Shown: positions 53,304 through 63,375, counted from the stretch's first letter. The stretch is DNA of 64,000 nucleotides from Sneathiella sp. P13V-1 (GCF_015143595.1 NZ_WYEU01000001.1:1-64000), one strand, 5' to 3'. Numbers and translations: made by a program. Notes: generated by a model not told the origin, from the letters alone.

Positions 53304-53927
53304 ATGACGACCCCGATCCTGAACACCGAACTTGTGCTGGCCTCTGCGTCACCAAGGCGGCGTGAGCTTTTATCCCAGATCGGGATTACGCCAGATACCA
53401 TTGACCCTGCCGACATCCCGGAAATACCAAATGCAGACGAACGTCCGCATCATTTCGCTTTGCGCCTTGCAAGTGAAAAAGCAGCACATGTTGCGTCTCG
53501 GCATCCCGGCAAGTTTATCCTTGCTGCGGATACTGTTGTTGCTGTCGGACGTCGGATACTTGGCAAAGCAGAAGATGAGCGAGAAGCTGTTAAGTACCTG
53601 AAACTTCTCTCAGGCAGAAAACATCAGGTTCACACAGGGTTTTCCCTCATCCGCCCAGACGGCAAGCAAATCGCCAAACGTGTCACCAGTGATGTCACCT
53701 TCAAACCCTTAGACGGTCACGATATTCGCCAATATATCAACTCAGGTGAATGGGAAGGCAAGGCAGGAGCGTATGCCATTCAAGGCCTCGGCAGTATGAT
53801 GGTCCGGAAACTTCAAGGTTCCTATAGCAATGTGGTTGGCCTCCCTTTGTTTGAGGTTGCCGCTACCTTAAATGGGAACGGTTTTGACGTCTGGAAATTG
53901 GCGTTGGAAGACAAACAAAGCCCATGA
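53304..53927 (+). CDS. maf: Maf-like nucleotide pyrophosphatase
   Basis: A 207-residue house-cleaning enzyme that hydrolyses dTTP/UTP or modified nucleotides. The P-loop-like motif LASASPRRRELLSQIG (residues ~12-27) and ILAADTVVAVGRRILGKAED (~73-92) are diagnostic. The last four bases overlap the next start (ATGA), so it is coupled to the ribonuclease gene. Confidence 0.93.
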   Translation: MTTPILNTELVLASASPRRRELLSQIGITPDTIDPADIPEIPNADERPHHFALRLASEKAAHVASRHPGKFILAADTVVAVGRRILGKAEDEREAVKYLKLLSGRKHQVHTGFSLIRPDGKQIAKRVTSDVTFKPLDGHDIRQYINSGEWEGKAGAYAIQGLGSMMVRKLQGSYSNVVGLPLFEVAATLNGNGFDVWKLALEDKQSP

Positions 53928-55249
53928 GCTGCCGTCTCCTAATCGAAAAGGGTGTTTTCACCTCCCGCGCGGCCCTTCTTAAGGATGACATTCTTGATCG
54001 CTTTTTACTGGAAAATAACGCTCGGCCGTCTCTGGTTGGGGAAATTCGTCTTGGGCGGGTCGCTGCCCATCTAAACGGGATTGATGCCGCAATCATCTCT
54101 TTGGGGGACGGTCTGGATGGATTTCTTCGGGCACAAGACTGGCCCGGCCCCAAAAGCGATACCCCGTTTAGTCAGAAGCTGACAGAAGGATCCCTCCTTC
54201 CTGTTCAAGTCACTAAAGACCCAATTGATGATAAACCCTATCAGGTAACGGGGTATGTCACACTTGAAAATGAATATGTGATTTTGAAGCCTAAGTCTGA
54301 CCGTATTCAATTTGCAAAAGCCTTTAAAGACCCGGCACAAAAAGCAGCAATTGAAACCATGCTTACGTCACACACCGCAGGTCTAACTCTTCGCTCTAAA
54401 GCGGCAACACTGACACCCGAAGACTTACTCCCTCACATCCAGAAGCTGGAGGCTGAGTGGCAAAAGATAGAAGACTTATCAGGCGCCATGCAAAAGGCTG
54501 GCGTCTTACGCACGAGTGCTTCTTTTAAGGATCGAGTTTCCAAAAAATGGGGGGCGCGTGCTGAGGAGATAGTCATCGCGCCACCTGCGGCTTCTCCCCT
54601 TTTTGCCTCTGAAGGCATTGATCACGAAGTAAAAGACCTCACTGAAACCAGAATTGATCTGACTGGTGGCGGTTTCCTGACCATTGAACCCACTGAAGCT
54701 TTGGTTGCCATTGATGTGAACTCTGCGGGGAGTGACACCTGGGCAGCAAAAGGAGCGCCGCAACAACAGGTAAATGAGGTGGCCGCCGTAGAGATTTCAA
54801 GGCAACTCCGCCTCCGCAATTTGTCAGGAATGATCCTCATCGATGTCGCCGGAATCCAAAGCAAAACTGAAGCAGGTAGCCTTGTAGAAATCTTAAGACG
54901 AGAAACCAAATCCGATGACGCTCATGTGGAGATCTTAGGTCCATCTCAGCTCGGCCTTATGCAATTGACCAGGCAACGGACATCTGCCCCTCTGCATCAT
55001 ATCCTTAAAAGTCCGGTCGCTGGCCCTGACACCCCATCTCTCCAGCGCCTGATGGATCTTGAAGACAGCATTTTGGATGCGGTCTCCCACTGGAAAACCC
55101 GACTGGTAAAGCTCAATACCGGTGCGCGCTTGGGGCGTTATCTGAAAGAAGCGAACGCGCTTACAGTAATTTATGAATGCCATCAGATTCAGTTAGATCT
55201 CACGGTTGTTGACAGCATGACGAAAGACCAGTTCCAAATAGATCTATGA
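53924..55249 (+). CDS. rng: Ribonuclease E/G family protein (RNase G-like, short)
   Basis: A 441-residue endoribonuclease. The N-terminal part holds the S1-like and RNase H-like regions (RPSLVGEIRLGRVAAHLNGI near residue 32). The catalytic metal site shows ALVAIDVNSAGS (~265) and, in RQLRLRNLSGMILIDVAG (~290-307), the second Asp. The Zn-link cysteines and long C-terminal scaffold of RNase E are absent, so it fits the short alphaproteobacterial RNase G-type. Gene order maf, rng, yacG is conserved in this class. Confidence 0.88.
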   Translation: MSCRLLIEKGVFTSRAALLKDDILDRFLLENNARPSLVGEIRLGRVAAHLNGIDAAIISLGDGLDGFLRAQDWPGPKSDTPFSQKLTEGSLLPVQVTKDPIDDKPYQVTGYVTLENEYVILKPKSDRIQFAKAFKDPAQKAAIETMLTSHTAGLTLRSKAATLTPEDLLPHIQKLEAEWQKIEDLSGAMQKAGVLRTSASFKDRVSKKWGARAEEIVIAPPAASPLFASEGIDHEVKDLTETRIDLTGGGFLTIEPTEALVAIDVNSAGSDTWAAKGAPQQQVNEVAAVEISRQLRLRNLSGMILIDVAGIQSKTEAGSLVEILRRETKSDDAHVEILGPSQLGLMQLTRQRTSAPLHHILKSPVAGPDTPSLQRLMDLEDSILDAVSHWKTRLVKLNTGARLGRYLKEANALTVIYECHQIQLDLTVVDSMTKDQFQIDL

Positions 55250-55293
55250 TTTATGGGCTGGCACTTTTGACTGCTTCGATTTAAGAATAGAGC

Positions 55294-55479
55294 ATGACAC
55301 CATCTTCAAAAAAATCAGAGGGGAAATGCCCTCAATGCGGCAAACCGGCCGAGCAGAAATTCAGGCCTTTCTGCTCCCAAAGATGTCAGCAGCTGGACCT
55401 TGGAAAGTGGCTCAATGAAAGCTATGCCATCCCCGGTGAGGAAGCCGCGCCCAGCTTTGATGACGATCCAGAATATTAG
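55294..55479 (+). CDS. yacG: DNA gyrase inhibitor YacG (zinc-binding)
   Basis: A 61-residue protein with the four zinc cysteines in CPQCGKP and [11 protein letters not shown] (C-x2-C ... C-x3-C), followed by [12 protein letters not shown], the family signature. YacG binds GyrB and inhibits gyrase in E. coli. It follows rng by 44 bp and precedes tRNA-Phe. Confidence 0.93.
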   Translation: MTPSSKKSEGKCPQCGKPAEQKFRPFCSQRCQQLDLGKWLNESYAIPGEEAAPSFDDDPEY

Positions 55480-55622
55480 ATTTATATCTGGCTGTTATGC
55501 TTGATCTCGGATGAAATCTCCGCTTAAAAAATTTTTTGTTTTTTTGCCTTTTGAGGTATGGACAGCCTGAGTTTTTTCTTCTATAAACCAGCTTCCTTTG
55601 AGGCACCAAGCCTCATCTGGAT

Positions 55623-55698
55623 GCCCGGATAGCTCAGTTGGTAGAGCAGCGGATTGAAAATCCGCGTGTCGGTGGTTCGAATCCGCCTCCGGGCACCA
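55623..55698 (+). tRNA. tRNA-Phe (anticodon GAA)
   Basis: A complete 76-nt cloverleaf: acceptor GCCCGGA/TCCGGGC, D arm GCTC-AGTTGGTA-GAGC, anticodon arm GCGGA-TTGAAAA-TCCGC with anticodon GAA, T arm GGTGG-TTCGAAT-CCGCC, discriminator A and encoded CCA. No integrase or duplicated 3' end is seen beside it. Confidence 0.97.
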
Positions 55699-56279
55699 CT
55701 TATTCCCAGAAAATCCGAGTATTTCCAGTCACTTCACAGTGATGTGCTTTTGCATACCTGTGCGTTTTCCGCTTATGCACTCTTGTGCAGTTGAAAATGC
55801 AGTGGATTTTCTAACTGAATCCATTCAGAAAAACGCTAAAACACACTCTCCCAAAACTCTACAGGCCGTTTTGTCATTGTTATAATTGGTAAAGCGCAAT
55901 GAACCGTTTCCACTGCTGCAAATGCTAAATTTATAAAGAAAAGCGAATTTTGTGCACAGCACCACCTCAAACAGTACAGCGCAAACTATTAAGGTTTTCG
56001 TCAAGGTATTCTTACGCGACACCGGCTCATTTTATTAATGCCAAATGTGCAAGATGTGCCCTCCCGCCACCTCGAAACTTAGCGCCGGTTAATCCTCAGG
56101 CATCAGAAACCTACGAACTAGAAGCACCAATTTCGTTGATGAAAAATATTGCCTGCCAAATTTTAGAAAATTTCTTATTTCCTCTAAGGTACAAGGCTTT
56201 AAGGTTTACATGATCCCTCAATCCAAATTGTCGTGTCGGTGAATTGGAAGATCAATTCACCTCATAACAGATGGCAATG
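55699..56279. other. Long intergenic region after tRNA-Phe
   Basis: A 581-bp A/T-rich gap without a recognisable gene. The one clear structure is a hairpin, GGTGAATTG-N6-CAATTCACC (56238-56261), which may terminate the leftward ABC transporter operon although no T-run follows. Short frames inside it show no familiar protein. Confidence 0.5.
56238..56261 (-). terminator. Possible terminator of the ABC transporter operon
   Basis: Perfect 9-bp stem with a 6-nt loop, 19 bp beyond the stop of the last operon gene. No U-run follows on the minus strand, so it may be a processing or stabilising structure. Confidence 0.45.
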
Positions 56280-57938
56280 CTATGGAATAGCTGAAATCAG
56301 TTTTTTTGTATAAGATTCTGAAGGCTGATTAAGCACAGTATGGACATCCCCGGATTCCACTATTTTGCCTCGATTCATGACTATGACACGATCACATAAC
56401 AGCCGAACCACATTCAAATCATGCGATACAAAAATATAGCTCATCCCAAGTTGTTTCTTGAGGCGATCCAAAAGCTGTAGAATGACCGCTTGTACAGAAA
56501 CATCCAAAGCAGATGTTGGTTCATCGAGAATAAGAAGAGAGGGATCAACTGCGATGGCGCGAGCGATGCCAACCCTGGCTTTTTGGCCACCGGAAAGCTG
56601 ATGCGGAAAACGTGTGATCAAATGCGCAGGCAGACCAACCAATGCTGCAAGCTCTTCAACTTTTTTTTGCAAATTCTGGCGTTTACGCATACCTTTTAAG
56701 CGCTTCAAAGGCTCGGCAATTGAATCGTACGCTGTGTAGCGTGGATTGAGGCTTTCGGTTGCATCCTGAAAGACCAATTGAATGCTGGATCTTTGTGAAA
56801 GACGTGCAAATTGGTCCGCTCGGTAGGTGGTTATGTTCTCCCCTTTAAAAATAACATCACCAGACGTAGCATCCAACAGTCGCGCAAGAATACTGGAGGT
56901 CGTTGACTTACCACATCCGGATTCTCCAACCAGACCAAGGCTTTCCCCCTGGTTCAGGGTAAAGGATATTCCGTCAACAGCGCGAAAAGTTTCTGACTTT
57001 GTCCGTGTAGGATACTCCTTCACCAGGTCAATGACTTCCAACAAAGGACCGCTCAGTGGTGGCTTTTTGATGCATGTGGAATTTGTGATACGTTCAGCAC
57101 CCTGATTGACGTCAGATATTTCTTCTGGAACAGCCGTCAGATCTTCAAGTTTTGACGTTGCCGTTGGCGATGCAGCAATCAGCTTTTTGGTATAGGCATG
57201 CTGGGGGTTATTAAAAAGATCACAAACATTGGCGGTTTCAACCACTTCCCCCTTTTTCATAACCGAAATTCGATCACAATAAAGTGCTGCCATTCCCAAA
57301 TCATGGGTAATCAGGACGACCGACATTTGCCTCTCCGCCGTTAGTTCCTTGATCAAATCCATGGTGGCTTTTTGCGTAGTGACATCCAGACCGGTTGTTG
57401 GTTCATCCGCAATCAAAACCCGCGGATCACAGGCAAGTGCAATAGCAATCATAACACGTTGACACATCCCGCCTGAAAGCTCGAACGGATAGGACCAGTA
57501 ACGTAATTCAGGCTCAACAATTTTCACCTTCTCTAACATGGCGATTGCTTTTTCTTTTGCATCACCGCGTGTCGCCTGCACATGTTGCAACAGAACATCT
57601 TCAATCTGTTTGCCGATGGGCCGGATGGGATTAAGGGCCGCACGCGGGTTTTGAAAAATCATAGAGATCTCCCGTCCCCGTAAGTCGCGTAAATCTCGTT
57701 CTTTCGCATCAATCAAAGGCATGCCATCGAATACAGCTGCCCCTTGCGTAACCTCACCGGCAGAGTCAAGAAGCCCCATAACCGTATAGGCTGTAACCGA
57801 TTTACCGGATCCACTTTCTCCAACAATACCTAGAACCTCTCCCTTTTGTAAGTCGAGAGAGATATTATTGAGCGCATCAACCACACCATTTCGGGTTTTA
57901 AACGCCACTGAGAGATTTTGAACAGACAGGAAAGACAT
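56280..57938 (-). CDS. Fused oligopeptide/nickel-type ABC ATPase (DppD-DppF-like)
   Basis: A 552-residue protein with two complete nucleotide-binding domains. The first has Walker A GESGSGKSV (near residue 40), signature ELSGGMCQRVMIAIAL and VLIADEPTTGLD. The second has GESGCGKSTTS (near 340), HQLSGGQKARVGIARAIA and LLILDEPTSALD. Each domain ends with the peptide-transporter C-terminal extension. It energises the two permeases encoded just upstream. As the last gene of a leftward operon headed by an allophanate hydrolase, it probably serves uptake of a nitrogen-rich compound. Confidence 0.93.
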   Translation of the reverse strand: MSFLSVQNLSVAFKTRNGVVDALNNISLDLQKGEVLGIVGESGSGKSVTAYTVMGLLDSAGEVTQGAAVFDGMPLIDAKERDLRDLRGREISMIFQNPRAALNPIRPIGKQIEDVLLQHVQATRGDAKEKAIAMLEKVKIVEPELRYWSYPFELSGGMCQRVMIAIALACDPRVLIADEPTTGLDVTTQKATMDLIKELTAERQMSVVLITHDLGMAALYCDRISVMKKGEVVETANVCDLFNNPQHAYTKKLIAASPTATSKLEDLTAVPEEISDVNQGAERITNSTCIKKPPLSGPLLEVIDLVKEYPTRTKSETFRAVDGISFTLNQGESLGLVGESGCGKSTTSSILARLLDATSGDVIFKGENITTYRADQFARLSQRSSIQLVFQDATESLNPRYTAYDSIAEPLKRLKGMRKRQNLQKKVEELAALVGLPAHLITRFPHQLSGGQKARVGIARAIAVDPSLLILDEPTSALDVSVQAVILQLLDRLKKQLGMSYIFVSHDLNVVRLLCDRVIVMNRGKIVESGDVHTVLNQPSESYTKKLISAIP

Positions 57939-57941
57939 GGC

Positions 57942-58793
57942 TCAGGTCCTTTTTTGTGGGTCAACAAGGTCTCTCAACCCATCCCCCATCAAGTTGAAAC
58001 AAAAGACCGCCAGCATAAGTGCTGCACCTGGAAACAAAGCCAGCCACCATTCACCGGAAACAATATATGTGGCCCCTTCGGCTACCATAATGCCCCATTC
58101 AGCGTCTGGAGGCCGTACTCCCAGGCCAATAAAGGAAAGTCCAGCGGCATTCAGAATGGCCCACCCCATGTTCAACGACACTTGAACCATCATAGGAGGA
58201 AGGATATTTGGAAATAATTGCGTTGTAAGAATGCTCAAATCTGAGCTGCCGCACAGTCTGGCGGCTGCTACATAGCCGGCGTTTCGGCGCACGCTGATTT
58301 CGGCGCGGGCAACACGTGCGTAAAACGGCAGGTTAATGATTGCCGTAGCATAGATAATATTCTCAACTGAATTCCCCATGGCTGCTACGATACCCATGGC
58401 CAACACGAATAATGGAAAAGCCATAATTGTATCTGTCAGACGCCCAATAATTCGATCTGTCCATCCCCCCCAGAAACCCGCAGCACACCCCATAGCACTG
58501 CCGGCAAAGAAAGACAGGAATACCGCTGAAAGGGCGATCCCCAAATCCAATCGCGTTGCCACGATCACACGGCTCAGAACATCACGGCCCAAATGATCGG
58601 TACCAAACGGATGGGCCCAACTGGGTGGCTGAAGCGTGTTCGATGCATTTGTTGCCAAAGCGTCATAAGGCGCAATCAGACTGCCGAAAATTGCCATTAA
58701 AACCATCAACAAAAACAGGGAAAAGGATACAACCGTTACCGGGTTTTCCCCCATCACATACCGGAAATGGCCAAAGAAACGTTGCATGGTCAT
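57942..58793 (-). CDS. Peptide/nickel-type ABC transporter permease (DppC-like)
   Basis: A 283-residue inner-membrane permease. The family signature is HPFGTDHLGRDVLSRVI (residues ~60-76), with the coupling loop YVAAARLCGSSDLSILTTQLFP near 175. About six hydrophobic helices. It overlaps the DppB-like gene by 4 bp and is 3 bp before the ATPase gene. Confidence 0.93.
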   Translation of the reverse strand: MTMQRFFGHFRYVMGENPVTVVSFSLFLLMVLMAIFGSLIAPYDALATNASNTLQPPSWAHPFGTDHLGRDVLSRVIVATRLDLGIALSAVFLSFFAGSAMGCAAGFWGGWTDRIIGRLTDTIMAFPLFVLAMGIVAAMGNSVENIIYATAIINLPFYARVARAEISVRRNAGYVAAARLCGSSDLSILTTQLFPNILPPMMVQVSLNMGWAILNAAGLSFIGLGVRPPDAEWGIMVAEGATYIVSGEWWLALFPGAALMLAVFCFNLMGDGLRDLVDPQKRT

Positions 58794-59815
58794 TCTCCTG
58801 TTCCAACACGTGGGTCAATGAGCGTGAGAAAAAGATCTATGATCAAATTGACCGCCACAAATAGCAGGGCCATAGACAAGACAAACCCCTGAACAGCGGC
58901 ATAATCTGACGCCACTAACGCCTCTACAGCGAAAGATCCGATACCCGGCCAGGAGAACACTTTTTCCACCAGGACATTTGCGCCCAGCAAAAAGGAAAAC
59001 ACCATGCCAAGGGTCGTCAGAACGGGAAGAGACGCATTCTTAAAAGCATAGGCAAACAACACTGTTGAACGACGCAACCCATTGGCACGGGCCGTGCGGA
59101 CATAATCGCTGGCCAAAGCCCCCAGCATGGCAGCTCGGGTCATTCGGGCGATGGGAGCGAGCGCAAAAAGGCAAAGTGTAAAGGCGGGTAAGATCAATTG
59201 TTTTATGGACGCAATAAAAACTTCCATATCACCATCAATCAACGCATCGACTGTATAAAAACCGGTGATATGTGGTGGCGATAGATAAAGAATATCAAGA
59301 CGGCCGAGCGGAGAGGGTGACCAGCCGAGTAAGTAATAAAAAATATAAATCAAAAACAAGCCAGTAAAGAAAGTCGGCAAAGACACCCCAGCCGTTACCA
59401 AAACCCGGCATAAATGATCAATCCAGCTTCCTAGCCGCGTTGCAGCAAGAACGCCAAGTGGAACAGCAATCGCAATAGCAAGTCCCAAACCTATCAAGGT
59501 AAGTTCTAAAGAGGCCGGCAGTCTTTTCATCAACTCTTCAGCAACTGGAACACCAGTGCTAAGTGACATGCCCATCTCACCTTGCAAAAGGTTACCAACA
59601 TAAATGAAGAATTGTTCTATCCAACTGCGATCCAGGCCCAAGGCAACACGCACCTGCTCAATGGATTCCTCATCCGCCATGGCGCCGGCGAAATACACTG
59701 CCGGATCACCCGGCAAGGCGCGTGTTAAAACAAAAGAAATGACAATCACTCCAAAAACGGATGGCAGGGCTTGTAAGACCCGCCATCCGACCATTTTTAC
59801 TTTACTATTCATCAA
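58790..59815 (-). CDS. Peptide/nickel-type ABC transporter permease (DppB-like)
   Basis: A 341-residue permease with the N-terminal TRALPGDPAVYFAG motif (near residue 28) and coupling loop SDYVRTARANGLRRSTVLFA (near 235). Six membrane helices are apparent. It forms the channel with the DppC-like subunit. It lies 9 bp after the substrate-binding protein gene. Confidence 0.93.
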   Translation of the reverse strand: MMNSKVKMVGWRVLQALPSVFGVIVISFVLTRALPGDPAVYFAGAMADEESIEQVRVALGLDRSWIEQFFIYVGNLLQGEMGMSLSTGVPVAEELMKRLPASLELTLIGLGLAIAIAVPLGVLAATRLGSWIDHLCRVLVTAGVSLPTFFTGLFLIYIFYYLLGWSPSPLGRLDILYLSPPHITGFYTVDALIDGDMEVFIASIKQLILPAFTLCLFALAPIARMTRAAMLGALASDYVRTARANGLRRSTVLFAYAFKNASLPVLTTLGMVFSFLLGANVLVEKVFSWPGIGSFAVEALVASDYAAVQGFVLSMALLFVAVNLIIDLFLTLIDPRVGTGE

Positions 59816-59824
59816 AGCTCACAA

Positions 59825-61441
59825 TCAGGATTTCTTGATCGCACGGACATCAAGCTGACGATGGAACCAGGACGCATATCCATCCACATTCTTCTGCATG
59901 GCTGAATCCAGGTACGGCTGATACAGTGGAATACGCGGCACATCCTCAAACGCAATACCGATGAGTTTTTTAACATTAACGGCATATTGCGGATCATTGG
60001 TTTCCATGTGCATTGTTGCATCCACAAGGCTTTCAACTTCAGGGTTTTTATAGTTGGAAGAATTAAACAGATGCCCATATTTGTAGGCCCAGAAGAAATA
60101 GTAATCCGGGTAGTTCAACCAACCGCCGAAATTCTCTAGATGCATTGGCAACTTCTTATCAACCAATGCGGCAGTCCGCCAGTTAGCACCGGGGATCTTG
60201 TCCAGCTTGACCTTGATGCCGATCTTGCCAAGAGATTCCTGAATCAACAGAGCCGTTGGTTCCTGCCAATGAGCAAGCCCCAGATTGAAGGACAAAGTCG
60301 TTTCGAAACCATCCGGCATGCCTGCTTCAGCAAGCAGTGCCTTGGCTTTTTCCAGGTTCGTGTCATATGGGAAAGGCTGTGGCCAGGTCGTATCGGCGGG
60401 TGTTTTGTTTTCGCCACCAAACATTGGCTTACCGCGCCCATAGGCAGCGGCTGAAACGATGTCCTTATATGGCAATGCATACGCAATGGCCTGACGAACC
60501 TTCACATTGTCAAAAGGCTTGTATTTCAGGTTCAACGCAAGGACATGCAAGCAGTTGTCAATCGGTGCGCCCGAAACTTTGACCTTGTCACCATCCATGA
60601 ATTCCTTTGCGTCTTTCGCAGGAACTGTCATGTAAAGGTCCGCATCGCCTCTCTCAATCAATGCACGGCGTGTCGAAGCCGATGGCACTTCACGAACAAT
60701 GACGCGTTTGACACCTGGTTTTTCACCAAGCGCCCAATCCTCGTTGCGCTCATAGACGAATTGCTGCCCTGGATCCCAACGCGCAATCTTATAGGCTCCG
60801 GAACCCGCCGGATTCTTATGCAGATATTCTGTTGCCCACGGATCTTTCTCTGTCGCTTTCGATTTCGCCAGTTTTGAGTTGATGATGAACGGAATTGGAA
60901 CCGCAAGATCTGGAAGCGTCAATTTTGAAGGAAGCGGAATGGTGATTTGGAAGGTCATGTCATCCAGTGCCTTGAACTGCTCAGGCTTGGTCATGGACCC
61001 GGCCTTCATTTGGACGGCAGGAAAGCCACCAAGGCTGACGGCGCGATCAAAAGACCATTTGACATCATGCGCCGTAACCGGGGAACCATCCCAGAATTTG
61101 GCTTTGGGATTGATCTTGAAAGTAAGAGTTTTACCGTCTTCTGAAACAGTCCAGGATTCAGCCACTTCTGGTTCGATTTTGGTAGAGTCGTAAGCAAGGG
61201 AGCCATCTGCCAATGTCTTAACACCAAAGCGCACCAGACGATCATAAATGTTGACCGTCACCTGGTAGCTTGGTCGGTTCGTACCCTTGCGGTGCAAATC
61301 CAGACTGTTGATGCTGTTTCCGGCTACAACCACAAGCGTATCACTGCGCCCAGCTGCATCAGCTGGAAGAAATCTCAGGAATGGGATAACCGACGCGCCG
61401 AGCGCAGCCCCTGAGGTTTTAAGAAATTTACGTCTATCCAT
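59825..61441 (-). CDS. Tat-exported substrate-binding protein, family 5
   Basis: A 538-residue periplasmic binding protein of the oligopeptide/nickel family (SBP_bac_5). The N-terminus MDRRKFLKTSGAALGASVIP has the twin-arginine RRKFLK motif and a hydrophobic stretch ending in ADA-A, so it is exported folded through Tat. The family block VAESWTVSEDGKTLTFKI lies near residue 90 and KFWDGSPVTAHDVKWSFDRA near 115. Its setting 33 bp after the allophanate hydrolase gene suggests a ureide, guanidine or peptide-like ligand, but the ligand cannot be read from sequence. Confidence 0.92.
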   Translation of the reverse strand: MDRRKFLKTSGAALGASVIPFLRFLPADAAGRSDTLVVVAGNSINSLDLHRKGTNRPSYQVTVNIYDRLVRFGVKTLADGSLAYDSTKIEPEVAESWTVSEDGKTLTFKINPKAKFWDGSPVTAHDVKWSFDRAVSLGGFPAVQMKAGSMTKPEQFKALDDMTFQITIPLPSKLTLPDLAVPIPFIINSKLAKSKATEKDPWATEYLHKNPAGSGAYKIARWDPGQQFVYERNEDWALGEKPGVKRVIVREVPSASTRRALIERGDADLYMTVPAKDAKEFMDGDKVKVSGAPIDNCLHVLALNLKYKPFDNVKVRQAIAYALPYKDIVSAAAYGRGKPMFGGENKTPADTTWPQPFPYDTNLEKAKALLAEAGMPDGFETTLSFNLGLAHWQEPTALLIQESLGKIGIKVKLDKIPGANWRTAALVDKKLPMHLENFGGWLNYPDYYFFWAYKYGHLFNSSNYKNPEVESLVDATMHMETNDPQYAVNVKKLIGIAFEDVPRIPLYQPYLDSAMQKNVDGYASWFHRQLDVRAIKKS

Positions 61442-61474
61442 GATCTGAATCCTTTCGCATTGGCACTATTTGTT

Positions 61475-63265
61475 TCATTGAGAGTTGAGGAAGGCCCGCC
61501 ATCCTCCAAATTTTGTAATATCTTCGGCACCGACTTTGCCTTTCGACTCGCAGATAAATCCTTTGACCTCTTCACCATTCGCGAGGGTCACAGTTCCGAT
61601 ACCAAGAGGGGATGGAATGTTATCTATGAAAGCACCGAAGTTGGATTTCGGAAGCGCCCAGATTTCCAACTCAATCGAAGCTCCTCCCTCCTCTTGAATG
61701 AGGCCAGGACGGAAGGGCGGTCCACCCGCCAATTTGTAGAGTTTGTAATCTGGCGACGTTTTTGAGCTATAGAGAAAACGTGCACCCAGTTTGGTCAGCT
61801 CGCCGTTAAGTGGCAGCCCGGACATATGAGCACCAACAGCGGCGATGACTATTTCGCTTGGACCAGCCGCGGGCTTTTCATATGAAACTTCAGGCAACAT
61901 CCAATCTGTCGCCCCCAAGGTTGGTGCAGAATTCTGATGCAACTTGCTGGCAAGCGACGCGGTGACCACGTCCTGTCCAGCCGGAGCCAGTAAGGTGACA
62001 CTACCGGGACGCCCATCACTACGGGTTTTCACCGGCACAGCAATCCCGCACATATCCATAAGATTCACAAAGTTGGTATAGGTGCCATATCTGGAGTTTG
62101 GACCCACCGGATCTTCTTCCAGATCTTTGATCGAATAAAATGTCGGTATGGAGGGCACACAAAGCATATCCACACTGTCAATAAGTGGCTGCGCCTTGGA
62201 TTTATAGTCCTGCAATCGATAGAAGCCGCGGAAGGTATCGGCTGACGTAAAGTTTTCCGCAGATTGAATAATTCCCCGGGTCACTGGGTGAATGGCTTCG
62301 GGGTCACTTTTTAACAAATCTTCAATGACAGTGTAGCGCTCCGCCGTCCACGCACCTTCATACAGCATTTTAGCGACTTCATAGAAAGGCGTGAAATCCA
62401 TCTCAACGATTTCAGCGCCGAAGGACGCAAGCTGATCTACGCTATCAAGGAAAGAGGCTTGTTGAACCGTGTCGCCAAAAAACTCTCGTGTAGAGGCATT
62501 TGGTATCCCAATCTTGAAAGAAGGCGCGGGCGCGGCAAGCGGTGGTGTCTGCACGACGCGTGCATATGAATCTTCTGGATCAAACTTGGCTGCTACCGAA
62601 TATGCTTGATAAGCATCCTCCACCGTTAGGGCAAAGATAGAAACGGTATCCAGCGTACGACAGGCTGGCACGACACCTGTATTAGAAAGCGCCCCTAATG
62701 TGGGCTTCAGTCCGATAATGTTGTTAAGCGCCGCAGGAACGCGGCCTGAACCTGCAGTATCTGTACCAAGCGAAAAGGTGACGAGACCGTGCCCAACCGC
62801 TACACCGGAGCCCCCGCTTGAGCCACCCGGCACAATTTCCGGATCCATTGAGTTTTTTGGTGGTGTAAAAGGAGAGCGAACACCAACCAGGCCAGTGGCA
62901 AACTGATCCAAATTAGTTTTACCGATAAGAATGGCCCCAGCATCCAGCAACGCCTGAACAACAAAGGCATTTTCTTTGGCTTCATACGCAAAAGCAGGAC
63001 ACCCGGCAGTGGTCGGATGATCAACCGCATCTATATTGTCCTTTATGACAAAGGGAATGCCCCATAACGATTTCGAAGGATCAAAGTCCCCAAGCGCATT
63101 CGCGGCTGCGATCACTTCCTGTTTTTCAAACAGATGGATGAAAATTCCAGGATCATTCACCGTATCAATACGCCGAAAGACTTCTTCTACAATGTCTTGG
63201 GCTTTGACATCTCCTTGGTAGGCGTTGTGCAAACTTTCAATTGTGAAAGGAAGGGTCTGAAGCAT
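61475..63265 (-). CDS. atzF: Allophanate hydrolase
   Basis: A 596-residue enzyme that splits allophanate to ammonia and carbon dioxide. The N-terminal ~430 residues are an amidase-signature domain: catalytic Lys in IPFVIKDNID (near residue 72), cis-Ser and Ser nucleophile in GGSSGGSGVAVGHGLV with TAGSGRVPAALNN (~145-180). The C-terminal ~160 residues (AVGAHMSGLPLNGELTKLGA onward) are the AtzF-specific domain. The start at 63265 is preferred; a GTG at 63277 is possible, and neither has a strong ribosome site. No urea carboxylase gene is near. It is the first gene of the leftward operon with the ABC transporter and divergent from a LysR gene. Confidence 0.92.
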   Translation of the reverse strand: MLQTLPFTIESLHNAYQGDVKAQDIVEEVFRRIDTVNDPGIFIHLFEKQEVIAAANALGDFDPSKSLWGIPFVIKDNIDAVDHPTTAGCPAFAYEAKENAFVVQALLDAGAILIGKTNLDQFATGLVGVRSPFTPPKNSMDPEIVPGGSSGGSGVAVGHGLVTFSLGTDTAGSGRVPAALNNIIGLKPTLGALSNTGVVPACRTLDTVSIFALTVEDAYQAYSVAAKFDPEDSYARVVQTPPLAAPAPSFKIGIPNASTREFFGDTVQQASFLDSVDQLASFGAEIVEMDFTPFYEVAKMLYEGAWTAERYTVIEDLLKSDPEAIHPVTRGIIQSAENFTSADTFRGFYRLQDYKSKAQPLIDSVDMLCVPSIPTFYSIKDLEEDPVGPNSRYGTYTNFVNLMDMCGIAVPVKTRSDGRPGSVTLLAPAGQDVVTASLASKLHQNSAPTLGATDWMLPEVSYEKPAAGPSEIVIAAVGAHMSGLPLNGELTKLGARFLYSSKTSPDYKLYKLAGGPPFRPGLIQEEGGASIELEIWALPKSNFGAFIDNIPSPLGIGTVTLANGEEVKGFICESKGKVGAEDITKFGGWRAFLNSQ

Positions 63266-63375
63266 GTTTTTATTCACTCTAAAAATATCGTGAGATCACT
63301 AGAGCAGTTGTGAATGCTTCTGAATACTGCTAATAATTTCCAGTTCCGGTGCAAAAAATGCAGCAGTAATAAAAA

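Noticed and set aside
55950-56213. Small gene in the gap after tRNA-Phe
   Set aside because: Irregular composition, no ribosome site and no recognisable motif; best read as non-coding.
55623-56279. A second tRNA-linked island after tRNA-Phe
   Set aside because: No integrase, no repeat of the tRNA 3' end and no foreign genes were found in the gap.
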